The notes under the pieces: generated by a model
The model's database searches: none
What the model saw: only the letters and a program-made list of their open reading frames with translations
Told to the model about the DNA's origin: nothing
Source of the DNA: Flavobacterium psychrophilum DSM 3660 = ATCC 49418
GTDB lineage: Bacteria; Bacteroidota; Bacteroidia; Flavobacteriales; Flavobacteriaceae
Reading direction: 5' to 3'
DNA length: 64,000 bases
Assembly (NCBI RefSeq): GCF_002217405.1
Contig: NZ_MUHE01000010.1
Span: forward strand, 23,390-87,389
Shown: positions 43,374-52,317 of the stretch, in pieces
How the letters are laid out: each line of letters starts with the position of its first letter
How positions within the stretch are numbered: position 1 is the first letter of the stretch
Translations under genes and position numbers: made by a program

Positions 43374-44351
43374 TTATATTTTGAAAATAGTATTCACCCA
43401 ATTGTCTAAAGAATATTGGTAATAAATTTTATCAGAAAGTGGTTCGTAATTGGTTTCAAAAAAACATTTATCAAAATCATAGTTTTCATTTTCTAATACT
43501 AAAATATTATTAGGGTTATAAAAATTATAAGTCTTAATATTTTTGTTATTTGTAATTAGTTTTTTCTGAAAAGCCATGGCTTCAAAAACTCTAAAGCTAA
43601 GCCCTGATTGGTTATCTCTAACTAAATCGAGTATGGTTTGTGTTTGTGCATATAATTTTTTTAAATCATTTTGTTTGATGCGATTTCTCTTGAATTCGAT
43701 TCCTAATATTTTCGATGAAAAAACATTTTTTAATTTATATAAACTCGTTTTTTTTCCTACAATTATAAATTTATAACTCACTTTTATTTTCTCGAAAGCT
43801 TGTTTTAGCAACATGACTTTCTCCAGTCTATTGTCAAAAGAAGCAATGTATAAAACCTGATTTTTAATCGAAAGACCATCGGTTATAGGTTGTTTTTCGA
43901 GATAATTATAATTTGTTGTTTCTTTAAAACCATATTTTTTTACATCTCCTTTATCGAAGGAGTATATTTCGTTAAATACGCCATGTAACAAATGCTCGAT
44001 AGGGCATCTTTCTACGCTGTCATATAAATAGGCAATATATTTAGGTGTAAATTTTTTTATTTTCTGATGGTATTCTAAACTAATAACTTCAGGATTTATG
44101 ACTAGGATTTGATCTTGAAAACCTTTTTCTTCAAGCATTTTTATAATATGTTCCTGACGTTTTTTTATCTTAGGATTTTTTCCAAGTACTATTTTACTAA
44201 ATGTGTTAATAATTCTTGTACCTATATTTTTATGCTTAAAACCACCAATTTTTATGTGAAAAGAATCAATACCTTTTTCATTTAATTTATCAACTATGTG
44301 TTTGTCGTAGTTCCAGTGGTCAAAACTAATGATGCAAATTTTTTGAGACAT
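43374..44351 (-). CDS. CgeB-like glycosyltransferase-fold protein
   Basis: 325-aa cytoplasmic protein resembling the CgeB/DUF3880 group with GT-B fold. Notable segments: FTPKYIAYLYDSVERCP (about 100-116), VLYIASFDNRLEKVMLLKQ, and LDLVRDNQSGLSFRVFEAMAFQKKLITNN, the last equivalent to the donor-site helix of GT4 enzymes. Likely transfers a sugar during O-antigen or capsule synthesis; exact reaction unknown. Cotranscribed with the GT2 gene that follows. Confidence 0.75.
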   Translation of the reverse strand: MSQKICIISFDHWNYDKHIVDKLNEKGIDSFHIKIGGFKHKNIGTRIINTFSKIVLGKNPKIKKRQEHIIKMLEEKGFQDQILVINPEVISLEYHQKIKKFTPKYIAYLYDSVERCPIEHLLHGVFNEIYSFDKGDVKKYGFKETTNYNYLEKQPITDGLSIKNQVLYIASFDNRLEKVMLLKQAFEKIKVSYKFIIVGKKTSLYKLKNVFSSKILGIEFKRNRIKQNDLKKLYAQTQTILDLVRDNQSGLSFRVFEAMAFQKKLITNNKNIKTYNFYNPNNILVLENENYDFDKCFFETNYEPLSDKIYYQYSLDNWVNTIFKI

Positions 44352-44624
44352 TTTTAAATTTTATAACCTAACAAAGGTATTAATATTTTTTGCTAAAGTA
44401 ACAAGCCAAAAAGGCAATTTTATAAAAAGGTCTAGTTTATTAATTTACTCTACTACTTATTTTTTGTTACAAAAATTAAAAACATAATAAGTTAGTGTGG
44501 TAGGTCTTTGCGGGCTTAAAACTTGATGACTTTCGACTTTAATTTTACTTTTTTTAATTATTTTTTTGAAATCAGAATATTTAAAATCTAAAATTAGTCT
44601 ATTTTTGTTTTTCAAAATATATTT
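44352..44624. other. Divergent intergenic region of the surface-glycan locus
   Basis: About 270 bp between the divergent CgeB-like and InaA-like genes. AT-rich; it contains the candidate -7 box at 44600-44607 for the plus-strand operon and a single GC-richer patch GGTAGGTCTTTGCGGGC (44499-44515). No ORF with credible coding character. Confidence 0.5.
44600..44607 (+). promoter_or_regulatory. Candidate -7 box TATTTTTG for the InaA-GT87-GT2-deacetylase-GT2 operon
   Basis: Matches TAnnTTTG 17 bp before the ATG at 44625, the first gene of the five-gene plus-strand operon. Confidence 0.45.
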
Positions 44625-45347
44625 ATGAATAACGAATTGCTCAACATTATTACCAATTTTGATTCTTTAGGGAGCGATTTTGTAATAGGTAAAAGAAATA
44701 AAATAAAAACAATACCTTATAATGATATAATTTTAAATGTAAAATCATTTAAAATCCCCTTTTTTTTTAACGGAATTGTGTACAAATTTTTCAGAAAATC
44801 TAAAGCAGAACGTTCTTATAACTATGCCAAAATATTATCAGAGAAAGGAATTGGAACACCTAATCCTATTGGTTTTTATGAAAATAAATCTGCCTTTAGA
44901 TTATTAGATAGTTATTATATTTGCGAGCATTTATCGCCAGATTATGTTTTTAAAGATTTATTTAATACTCCAAATGAAAACTTAGATGATATACTAAAGC
45001 AATTTACATACTTTACATTCAATCTGCATGAAAGAGGTATCGAATTTTTAGATCATTCTTCTGGAAATACACTCTTAAAAAAAGTTAGTCAAGATAAATA
45101 TGAGTTTTATTTGGTAGATTTAAATAGAATGAAATTTCATAAAGAAATGGATTTTAAGACCCGAATGAAAAATTTTAATCGTATCACACCTAGTGAAGCG
45201 ATGATAAAAATTATAAGTTTTGAATACGCAAAATTATACGGAAAACCTGAAGAAGAAACCTTTCAATTAATGTGGAAATATGCTTCGGAGTTTCAAGAAA
45301 AAGCAAGAAGAAAAATTAGGTTAAAGAAGAAACTAGGTATTAAATAG
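44625..45347 (+). CDS. Lipopolysaccharide kinase InaA/Kdo-kinase-like protein
   Basis: 240-aa protein-kinase-fold enzyme of the InaA/WaaP/KdkA group that phosphorylates Kdo or heptose in LPS core. Features: lysine in the N-lobe (SYNYAKILSEKGIGTPNPIGFYE region), the catalytic loop LHERGIEFLDHSSGNTLL (His and Asp with Asn, about 130-147) and the metal-binding YLVDLNRMKF. First gene of a tight operon with GT87, GT2, deacetylase and GT2 genes, so it probably acts on the core to which these enzymes add sugars. Confidence 0.85.
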   Translation: MNNELLNIITNFDSLGSDFVIGKRNKIKTIPYNDIILNVKSFKIPFFFNGIVYKFFRKSKAERSYNYAKILSEKGIGTPNPIGFYENKSAFRLLDSYYICEHLSPDYVFKDLFNTPNENLDDILKQFTYFTFNLHERGIEFLDHSSGNTLLKKVSQDKYEFYLVDLNRMKFHKEMDFKTRMKNFNRITPSEAMIKIISFEYAKLYGKPEEETFQLMWKYASEFQEKARRKIRLKKKLGIK

Positions 45348-45356
45348 ACTGTTAGT

Positions 45357-46541
45357 ATGAATAATTTTTTTAGAAACATTTTTAAGCATCCTTTTTTTAC
45401 AGATAAAAAATATATTATAGCAATATGGCTTCTTGTTACCATTGTTTCTGTTGTAAAACAGTTATTTATTGGTAGATACAATAATTATAAAATTTTTAAG
45501 GCAGTTTATTTTCATACCATAAATAAGCTTCCTTTATATAGTGAATATCCTTCTGAATATTTCGATCACAATCATTACGGACCAGTTTTTAGTTTGCTAA
45601 TCGCTCCCTTTGCTATGCTACCAGATTGTGTTGGAATAGTGCTATGGGGAATTTTTAATGCCTCAGTTTTAGTATGGGCAATTACAAAACTACCACTAAA
45701 ACAAACTCAAATAGCAGCTGTTTTATGGATCTGTTTTCATGAGTTTCTAACTACTTTGTTAGGGCTTCAGTTTAATCCTTTAATGACCGCACTTATTATA
45801 CTTTCCTTTGTATATGTAGATAAAGAAAAAGTTTTTTGGGCAGCTTTTTTTATAGTTTTAGGAGTATTTGTTAAATTGTATGGTATTGTTGGGTTGGCAT
45901 TTTTCTTTTTTACCAAAGATAAAATTAAGTTTATAGCATCCTTAATCTTCTGGAGCGTTATCCTTTTTGCGCTTCCTATGCTTATTTCATCTCCAGACTA
46001 TATTATTCAAACTTATCAGCAATGGTTTTACGATATTATTGATAAAAACACCGAAAACACAAACTTAACTTCCTATCAAGATATCTGTTTAATGGGAATG
46101 GTTCGACGATTTATGCAAGACAGCAACATTTCAAACCTACCCTTTTTATTTAGCGGAATTATATTATTTGGGTTGCAATATTTGAGAATAAAACAATACA
46201 AAGAAAAAGGATTTAGATTAATGCTATTAGCTTCGGTATTAATATTTACAGTTATTTTTAGTACAGGATCAGAATCACCAACCTATATTATTGCATTTCT
46301 AGGCGTTGCAATTTGGTTTGTTATTCAGCCCAAACCAATATCAAAATTTCATGTATTCTTATTTGTTTTTGCTATGATTTTAACAAGTTTATCTCCATCA
46401 GATTTAATGCCTAAATTTTTAAGAGAAAATTATATTCGTCCTTATGCACTAAAAGCCTTGCCTTGTGTGCTTATCTGGATTGCTATAATTTATGAAATGC
46501 TAACCAAGCAATTTAATAAATACCGTTCTATAACAACTTAA
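45357..46541 (+). CDS. GT87 family (DUF2029) integral-membrane glycosyltransferase
   Basis: 394-aa membrane protein with about nine to ten helices, GT-C fold. Periplasmic loop 1 carries the family pattern LPLYSEYPSEYFDHNHYGPVFSLL (split: LPLYSEYPSEY, DHNHYGPVFS), and later LGLQFNPLMTALIIL and FVKLYGIVGL are typical. GT87 enzymes use polyprenyl-phosphate sugars on the periplasmic side. The gene directly downstream encodes an ArnC-like enzyme that makes such lipid-linked sugars, so donor supply and transfer are encoded together. Confidence 0.87.
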   Translation: MNNFFRNIFKHPFFTDKKYIIAIWLLVTIVSVVKQLFIGRYNNYKIFKAVYFHTINKLPLYSEYPSEYFDHNHYGPVFSLLIAPFAMLPDCVGIVLWGIFNASVLVWAITKLPLKQTQIAAVLWICFHEFLTTLLGLQFNPLMTALIILSFVYVDKEKVFWAAFFIVLGVFVKLYGIVGLAFFFFTKDKIKFIASLIFWSVILFALPMLISSPDYIIQTYQQWFYDIIDKNTENTNLTSYQDICLMGMVRRFMQDSNISNLPFLFSGIILFGLQYLRIKQYKEKGFRLMLLASVLIFTVIFSTGSESPTYIIAFLGVAIWFVIQPKPISKFHVFLFVFAMILTSLSPSDLMPKFLRENYIRPYALKALPCVLIWIAIIYEMLTKQFNKYRSITT

Positions 46542-46543
46542 AA

Positions 46544-47482
46544 ATGAGTTTAAATAATAAAATATCTATTGTTATACCCTGTTTTAATGAATCACTAAAT
46601 ATTTCAAAAATCATCAATGAAATTGAAAATGTTTTTGCCGAAATTACTTATGATTTCGAATTAATTTTTGTAGATGACGGAAGTATAGACGATTCTGTTT
46701 CAATTCTAAAAACAGAAGCCGAAAATAAATCATTTGTAAAATATATAGAATTTTCTAGAAATTTTGGAAAAGACCAAGCCCTAAAAGCTGGAATTGATAT
46801 AGCAAAAGGAGACGCATTAGTAACTATTGATGCCGATTTGCAGCACCCACCAGCATTAATCAAAGAAATGATTAAAAAATGGGAAAACGGTTACGAAGTA
46901 ATTTATGCTTTTAGGAAAGAAAATAACCCAGATGCCAGTTTTAAAAACAGAATAGGTTCGAAAGTATTTTATAAATTAGTAAATTATTTGTCTGATATTA
47001 ATTTAGAAAATGGTATTGCAGATTACCGATTGATGGATAAAAAAGTAATAAAATCATTAAAAAATATTAATGAATACGAACTTTTTTTACGAGGAATGGT
47101 CAAATGGATTGGATTTAAACAAATAGGAATCCCTTATATCCCAGAGCAACGCTTTGCAGGCGAAAGTACTTACTCTATAAAATCACTTATAAAATTAGCC
47201 TTGCATGGCATAACTTCCTTTAGCACAAAACCTTTGTATTTGTCTATATATTTAGGTTTTTTGTTGTCAGGAATCGGATTTTTGTTCTATTGTACTTATG
47301 TTTTTTATAGCCTTTTTTATAGTTTAGCCATTTCTGGATGGGCATCGGTAATTTTTACCATCGTATTTTTCGGAGGATTAAATCTAATAGTTTTAGGTAT
47401 TGTAGGAATTTATGTAGGTAAAATTTTTATGCAATCTAAAGGTCGTCCCAATTATCTAATTAAAGAAACAAATTATAAATAA
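46544..47482 (+). CDS. Polyprenyl-phosphate glycosyltransferase, ArnC/GtrB-like GT2
   Basis: 312-aa enzyme: soluble GT2 domain (residues 1-225) plus two C-terminal membrane helices (230-255 and 265-295). SIVIPCFNESLNISKIINEI, FVDDGSIDDSV, the DxD motif TIDADLQHPPALI (about 90-100), ELFLRGMVKWIGF and RFAGESTYSIKSLIKLAL match the ArnC/GtrB/dolichol-phosphate-mannose-synthase group. It should load a sugar onto undecaprenyl phosphate at the inner face. Its stop overlaps the start of the deacetylase gene by one base. Confidence 0.9.
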   Translation: MSLNNKISIVIPCFNESLNISKIINEIENVFAEITYDFELIFVDDGSIDDSVSILKTEAENKSFVKYIEFSRNFGKDQALKAGIDIAKGDALVTIDADLQHPPALIKEMIKKWENGYEVIYAFRKENNPDASFKNRIGSKVFYKLVNYLSDINLENGIADYRLMDKKVIKSLKNINEYELFLRGMVKWIGFKQIGIPYIPEQRFAGESTYSIKSLIKLALHGITSFSTKPLYLSIYLGFLLSGIGFLFYCTYVFYSLFYSLAISGWASVIFTIVFFGGLNLIVLGIVGIYVGKIFMQSKGRPNYLIKETNYK

Positions 47483-48255
47483 TGGTATTATTAAGTTTTG
47501 ATATCGAAGAATTTGACATGCCTTTCGAATATGGTAAATCAATCTCTTTCGAAGAACAAATAGCAATTTCTATAGAAGGAACAACAGTAATTTTAAATTT
47601 ATTAGAAAAAAATAAGGTAAAAGCTACTTTTTTTAGTACAGTTATTTTTGCTCAAAATGCTCCCGATATTATAAACAGAATTATTGCCAACGGACACGAA
47701 ATAGCTTCTCATAGTTATTATCATAGCGACTTTACAATAGAACATTTGCGAGAATCTAGAGAAAAATTAGAAGAAATAACCAATACTAAAGTGGTAGGTT
47801 ACCGTATGCCTCGTATGTTTCCTGTTGATGAAAAAGAAATTTTTAAAGCTGGTTATTTATACAATTCGTCTATAAATCCCACCTATTTACCTGGTAGATA
47901 CAATCATTTCGATAAACCTAGGACTTATTTTAAACAAGTAGGAGTGTGGCAAATTCCAGCATCGGTAAGTCCAATTATTCGATTTCCATTATTCTGGTTG
48001 TCTTTTCATAATTTGCCTTTGTGGTTGTACCAAATTTTAATTAAATGGACAATTAATAAAGATAATTATTTAAATATTTATTTTCATCCTTGGGAATTTA
48101 CGAATTTGAAACAGCCCGAAAAATTTGGCTTTCCTGCGTATGTTTCTAAAAATAGCGGCAAAGAAATGATCGCACGTTTTGATCGCATGTTAGTTTGGAT
48201 GAACAAAAGAAACTATAAATTTGGATCTTTTAAAGATTTTTTAACCACAATATAA
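47482..48255 (+). CDS. Polysaccharide deacetylase (NodB) family protein, ArnD-like context
   Basis: 257-aa CE4-type hydrolase. Motif 1 LLSFDIEEFDM (metal Asp), motif 2 EIASHSYYHSDF (HSxxH metal ligands, about 71-82), motif 3 GYRMPRMFPV. A late YFHPWEF carries the catalytic-His region. No signal peptide, so cytoplasmic or membrane-associated. Coupled (TAATG overlap) to the ArnC-like gene; in the Arn pathway an NodB-type enzyme (ArnD) removes the N-formyl group from the lipid-linked sugar. Here it may deacylate a lipid-linked amino sugar; inferred from context only. Confidence 0.87.
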   Translation: MVLLSFDIEEFDMPFEYGKSISFEEQIAISIEGTTVILNLLEKNKVKATFFSTVIFAQNAPDIINRIIANGHEIASHSYYHSDFTIEHLRESREKLEEITNTKVVGYRMPRMFPVDEKEIFKAGYLYNSSINPTYLPGRYNHFDKPRTYFKQVGVWQIPASVSPIIRFPLFWLSFHNLPLWLYQILIKWTINKDNYLNIYFHPWEFTNLKQPEKFGFPAYVSKNSGKEMIARFDRMLVWMNKRNYKFGSFKDFLTTI

Positions 48256-48257
48256 TT

Positions 48258-49004
48258 ATGCAAAAAATATCAGTATTTATAATTGCTTACAACGAAGAAA
48301 AAATAATTGAAAAATGCCTTAAAAAACTTTCTTGGGCAAATGAAATTATTGTTGTCGATTCTGGAAGTACTGATAAAACAATTAGAATTTGCGAAAAATT
48401 AGGTGCCAAAGTGATTTATAATAAATTCGAAAATTTTGGTAAGCAGAAGCAATTTGCATTAAATCAGACCACTAATAATTGGGTTTTATCACTCGATGCA
48501 GACGAAGTTTTGTCGGACGAATTAATATCAGAAATTAAAAACATCGATTTTTCATGTAATGGCTACTTAATTCCTAGAACTCATGTTTTTTTGCATAAAA
48601 TTTTTAAATCAGGTAGCGAAAACAAGAAGCCAATTCTTCGGTTTTTTAATAAAAAACAGGGGAAATTTATCGAAAACAAAGTGCATGAAATTATTACAGT
48701 TGATGGGGAAATTGGGGTGCTTAAAAACGAAATGCTTCATTATACCGTTTTTGATGTTTCGACAGCAATACAAAAGCAAGTTAAATATTCACTTTTAAGT
48801 GGGGAATTTTTGTTCGAAAAAGGAAAAAAAGCTTCATTGGCTAAAGTAATAATCAAATTTCCATTCGATTTTATTCGATTTTATTTCCTTCATCGAAATT
48901 TTTTAAATGGGTATCAAGGCTTCATTTGGAGTATGTTATCGGCCTTTGGTAGCTTTATAAAATATGCAAAATTATATGATTTGCATCAAAATAAAGATTC
49001 ATAG
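48258..49004 (+). CDS. Glycosyltransferase family 2, WaaE/KdtX type
   Basis: 248-aa GT2 enzyme similar to the LPS core beta-1,4-glucosyltransferase WaaE. KISVFIIAYNEEKIIEKCLKKL, IIVVDSGSTDKTIRI, the DxD motif LSLDADEVLSDELI (about 78-91) and the typical FFNKKQGKFIENKVHEIITVDGEIG segment. The C-terminal ~50 residues contain amphipathic helices (FDFIRFYFLHRNFLNGYQGF). Last gene of the plus-strand operon; its 3' end overlaps the convergent GT4 gene by 19 bp. Confidence 0.9.
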   Translation: MQKISVFIIAYNEEKIIEKCLKKLSWANEIIVVDSGSTDKTIRICEKLGAKVIYNKFENFGKQKQFALNQTTNNWVLSLDADEVLSDELISEIKNIDFSCNGYLIPRTHVFLHKIFKSGSENKKPILRFFNKKQGKFIENKVHEIITVDGEIGVLKNEMLHYTVFDVSTAIQKQVKYSLLSGEFLFEKGKKASLAKVIIKFPFDFIRFYFLHRNFLNGYQGFIWSMLSAFGSFIKYAKLYDLHQNKDS

Positions 49005-50101
49005 CATTGCATAATTTCTTTTGCAATGAGATTATCATTAAATTTCTGAACAAAGTTGAAACCTTTATCTGAAATTTCATTTCTTAAAGGTTCGCTAAGC
49101 AAAAGTTTTTCTATTTCTACTTTTAAATCTTCAGCATTATTAGGGTTTATGTAAATAGAATTTGGTCCGCCAGCTTCGGGGAAAACACCAGAATTTGTAG
49201 TAATAACAGGTGTTTTAGAAAATAATGCTTCAATAATAGGAATCCCGAAACCTTCAAATACCGATGGGTAAACAAAAACTGTGGCTAGTTGATAAGTAAT
49301 TGCTAATTCTTTGCTGGTTAAACCTTGTAAGAAAATTACTTTTTCTTCTATATCATTTTCTTTGATATAGGTTTTTATTTTGTCAGCATAAGCAGTTTTT
49401 TTTCCTATTAATACCAGTTTGGTATCAATATTTTTAATGGCTTTTACAATAGTTAAAGCGTTTTTTCGTTCTTCAATTGTACCTACATTTAGTATAAACG
49501 TTGCGGGTAAATTATATTTTGCAGTAACTTTATTCTTTTCTTCTACCGAATATTTTTCTTTAAATACCGCTTGACAACCTTGATAAATGACCTTTATTTT
49601 ATGGGCAGGAACTTTAAGATAAGTAATAATGTCTTCTTTAGTTTGTTGGCTAATTGCAATTATTAAATTAGCATTTTTTGCTGATTTTTTGAATTTATAA
49701 TAATGTATTTTTCTGTCAAGAAAAGAATATAAGTGTGGGTATCTCATGAAAATTAAATCATGAATTGTAACCACACTTTTTATGTTTTTACTTTTTAATC
49801 CAGAAGGAATTTCACCAGATAATCCATGAAATAGTTCAATTTTATCAGCTTCTAAATCATTAATAATTCCTTTTTGTCTCCACAAATTATAAAATTTAGT
49901 ATAAAATGAGGTAGTAGGCAATTTTTCGAAAATAACAGGTGAATTAGTCGTAAAAAGGGCTTCTTTATTTTTTTTAGGATTGTAAAGAAAATAGCTATTT
50001 TTAGGATAATAAGTAGCCAAAATACGTACTAAATCCCTACTATAATTGCCTAAGCCAGTTTTGTTATGAAAAATTCTTTTTGCTTCGTATCCTATATTCA
50101 T
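48986..50101 (-). CDS. Glycosyltransferase family 4 protein (mannosyltransferase-like)
   Basis: 371-aa GT-B enzyme. NIGYEAKRIFHNKTGLGNYSRDLVRIL at the N-terminus (acceptor side), FILNVGTIEERKNALTIVKAI, and PSVFEGFGIPIIEALFSKTPVITTNSG with the E-x7-E donor motif (split: EGFGIPIIE, KTPVITTN). Resembles WbaZ/mannosyl transferases of the O-antigen type. Overlaps the convergent GT2 gene by 19 bp. Confidence 0.91.
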   Translation of the reverse strand: MNIGYEAKRIFHNKTGLGNYSRDLVRILATYYPKNSYFLYNPKKNKEALFTTNSPVIFEKLPTTSFYTKFYNLWRQKGIINDLEADKIELFHGLSGEIPSGLKSKNIKSVVTIHDLIFMRYPHLYSFLDRKIHYYKFKKSAKNANLIIAISQQTKEDIITYLKVPAHKIKVIYQGCQAVFKEKYSVEEKNKVTAKYNLPATFILNVGTIEERKNALTIVKAIKNIDTKLVLIGKKTAYADKIKTYIKENDIEEKVIFLQGLTSKELAITYQLATVFVYPSVFEGFGIPIIEALFSKTPVITTNSGVFPEAGGPNSIYINPNNAEDLKVEIEKLLLSEPLRNEISDKGFNFVQKFNDNLIAKEIMQCYESLF

Positions 50102-50254
50102 TTGTTCTTTAAAATTAATATTTTTCTAGAATAAGTTTGCTTGTAATGGCTTTTGTAAGTTACTGAAATTCGAAAACAGTTTAAATTCTGTTTACCCCCA
50201 ACACAAATGTACTAAAAGTAGATTTGAGTGTTTTTAGTATCTCTTTAAAAAAAG

Positions 50255-51223
50255 TTAGTAGGATTGATTTGTTTTTTCAAAATATTTTACCATTACCAGT
50301 AGGCTAATTATTTTTTCTCTTTTGTAATCGAAAAATTGAGCACAGTACTCATTGGCATTTTTAATAATTTCTAGTGCTTTCTCAGGGTGTTTTAAGTAAT
50401 ATTGTATTTTTACTTCTAAATCTGAGAAATCAGGGTTTACTTCTATATAATGAAAATTAGGTATTAATTTTGCTTCCATGAACCAAGTTTCGCAAGTAGG
50501 CTTTGGCATAACTGCAATAGAATTTGATGACATTACCCATTTTAAGTTGCTGGCTACATCATTTCCTTCTATTGCCATGATAAATTTGTAATTTAAATGT
50601 TCCCAAAGTGTTTTTTTAGGTGTTTTCCACTGTGGATTAATTAGGTGTTTCGAGACATCTCCTATATCAAAGAGATCGTTTCCAAAGAATTTTTGCATAA
50701 AATCTACTCGTTGTTGCTTGCCAATTATCTTACCTCTAAATATTACTTTGTTTGCTTTATCTTGGTATGTTTTTCGGTCTTTTAAAAAAATGAAATGGCG
50801 AACTTTATCTAGCTTTAGTAAAATACTATTTTGGTTATTATTGCTAATAGGGCGACTTTTTAAGATAGAGGGATTCTCCGGAATGTGGGTAATATCTCCA
50901 TAACAATAAAACCATTTTAGGTTTGGTTTAAAATAGCGTATGATTTCTTGTGTATCATAATAATATACCGAGCCTTCTTTTTGTATAGTATTCTCTTTTA
51001 ATTTTTTTGCATTTTCATGTAGTGAAGTTATCACTGTAAGTTTATTGTAGTAATTTACTCTATCTAATATATATTGCTTGTCGATTCTTTTTTCAAATTC
51101 TTTTAAAATTGGTTTTAGCCGTATTCTAAATATAATTTTAGGGAGAAATCCTAAGGCTATATTTTTTAAATAATACTTCCATTTTGGGTTTTTACCATTA
51201 TTTAAAATGAAAAATAAATTCAT
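50255..51223 (-). CDS. GT90 family (CAP10/LpsA-like) glycosyltransferase
   Basis: 322-aa soluble enzyme with the CAP10/GT90 signature EGNDVASNLKWVMSSNSIAV (about 216-235) and a downstream WFMEAKLIPNFHYIEVNPDFSDL. The KVIFRGKIIGKQQRVDF segment is also seen in LPS glycosyltransferases of this family. Family members in bacteria work in LPS or capsule assembly. Flanked on both sides by 100-150 bp AT-rich gaps, so likely monocistronic. Confidence 0.85.
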   Translation of the reverse strand: MNLFFILNNGKNPKWKYYLKNIALGFLPKIIFRIRLKPILKEFEKRIDKQYILDRVNYYNKLTVITSLHENAKKLKENTIQKEGSVYYYDTQEIIRYFKPNLKWFYCYGDITHIPENPSILKSRPISNNNQNSILLKLDKVRHFIFLKDRKTYQDKANKVIFRGKIIGKQQRVDFMQKFFGNDLFDIGDVSKHLINPQWKTPKKTLWEHLNYKFIMAIEGNDVASNLKWVMSSNSIAVMPKPTCETWFMEAKLIPNFHYIEVNPDFSDLEVKIQYYLKHPEKALEIIKNANEYCAQFFDYKREKIISLLVMVKYFEKTNQSY

Positions 51224-51337
51224 ATTGATTAATATTAGTGAAAATGTTGTTCGTTATAATAGTTTTGAAAACTAATAATTATCTATAATTTCTATTTGAC
51301 TTTTATGCGAAAAAAGACGTTCTGTATTTTTATTTGT

Positions 51338-52297
51338 TTATGATTTCTTATTTAAATTAATTTTTATAGTAGCTATTTTTTTCTTGATTTTATATTTTAG
51401 ATGCGGAAATTTCAGAAAAAAAGGTTTTTCTGATTTGATAATTTTAGGGTTATTTTTTTCAATAATCAGAAAATTAAAAATTTGAGAACCAAAGCCTTTT
51501 TCAGAAAAGTAATCCTCAAAAAGTTGTCTGCATTTTTGTTGCACTTCTATAACATCAGTTTCATTTTTTTGAGTCCACCAATTATTTATTTTTTGTGTTA
51601 ATTGAGTTTCTGTTTTTGCTTTGATTATATAGGAATCCCAATTTATTTTTTTATCAAACGGAAAAACCATATCAGTATCTAATAAAACTGGAATTCTTCC
51701 TAAAGATAATACTTGATAAAAACGTATCGAGAAATTGCCCATTCCTCTATTGCAAATTGTAAAATGAGAGTTTAAAATATTATTTTTAAATCGCTCAATA
51801 AGCTCACTTTTTCCTCCTCCAAAACCTATATGTTTTATAAAATTTGTTGCAATGCGAGTATCTGATTCTATTTTCTGCATTGTACTTTCTCTGAGGCCAG
51901 TATTGTTTTTTACATTGCCACAAAAGCCAACTATTGGTTTTTTTGTTTTAGCTAGAGATTGAAAATCATCATAAAACGATTCCCATATATATGGCAAAAT
52001 ATACTCATTTTGTTTTTTAATAGATTTATATATTGAAGTTCTAAATAAAATTACATTTGAAGGGATTTTTAATTCATTATTATAGTCACTAATTAGAAAA
52101 ACAATGACCCTTTTTGGGGAATTATTATATTTATTTAAACTTTTCTGAATGTATTCTTTGTTTGCATTTCCAAATTCAAAATTAGAACTTACTACAAAGT
52201 CACATTCATTATAATTTACACTAATATGTTTTACATTTTTTTTAAAAAAAATTGTACAATAATCATTTCCTTCAAAAAATAATTTTAAATTTTCCAT
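51338..52297 (-). CDS. Exostosin/GT47-like glycosyltransferase
   Basis: 319-aa protein. The C-terminal two thirds match exostosin-type GT47 enzymes: IVGFCGNVKNNTGLREST (about 119-136), FTICNRGMGNFSIRFYQVLSLGRIPVLLDTD (about 176-206, split: GMGNFSIRFYQVL, GRIPVLL) and INWDSYIIKAK. The C-terminus ends in a Lys-rich amphipathic tail. Sits 20 bp after dapD on the same strand, though a functional link is not evident. Acceptor unknown. Confidence 0.75.
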   Translation of the reverse strand: MENLKLFFEGNDYCTIFFKKNVKHISVNYNECDFVVSSNFEFGNANKEYIQKSLNKYNNSPKRVIVFLISDYNNELKIPSNVILFRTSIYKSIKKQNEYILPYIWESFYDDFQSLAKTKKPIVGFCGNVKNNTGLRESTMQKIESDTRIATNFIKHIGFGGGKSELIERFKNNILNSHFTICNRGMGNFSIRFYQVLSLGRIPVLLDTDMVFPFDKKINWDSYIIKAKTETQLTQKINNWWTQKNETDVIEVQQKCRQLFEDYFSEKGFGSQIFNFLIIEKNNPKIIKSEKPFFLKFPHLKYKIKKKIATIKINLNKKS

Positions 52298-52317
52298 ATA
52301 TAATTTTGGTTAGCGCT

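Noticed and set aside
37833-52297. Surface-glycan locus as a recent genomic island
   Set aside because: It is more AT-rich in places and contains varied glycosyltransferases, but there is no tRNA, integrase or flanking repeat to support insertion; such loci are variable by nature.
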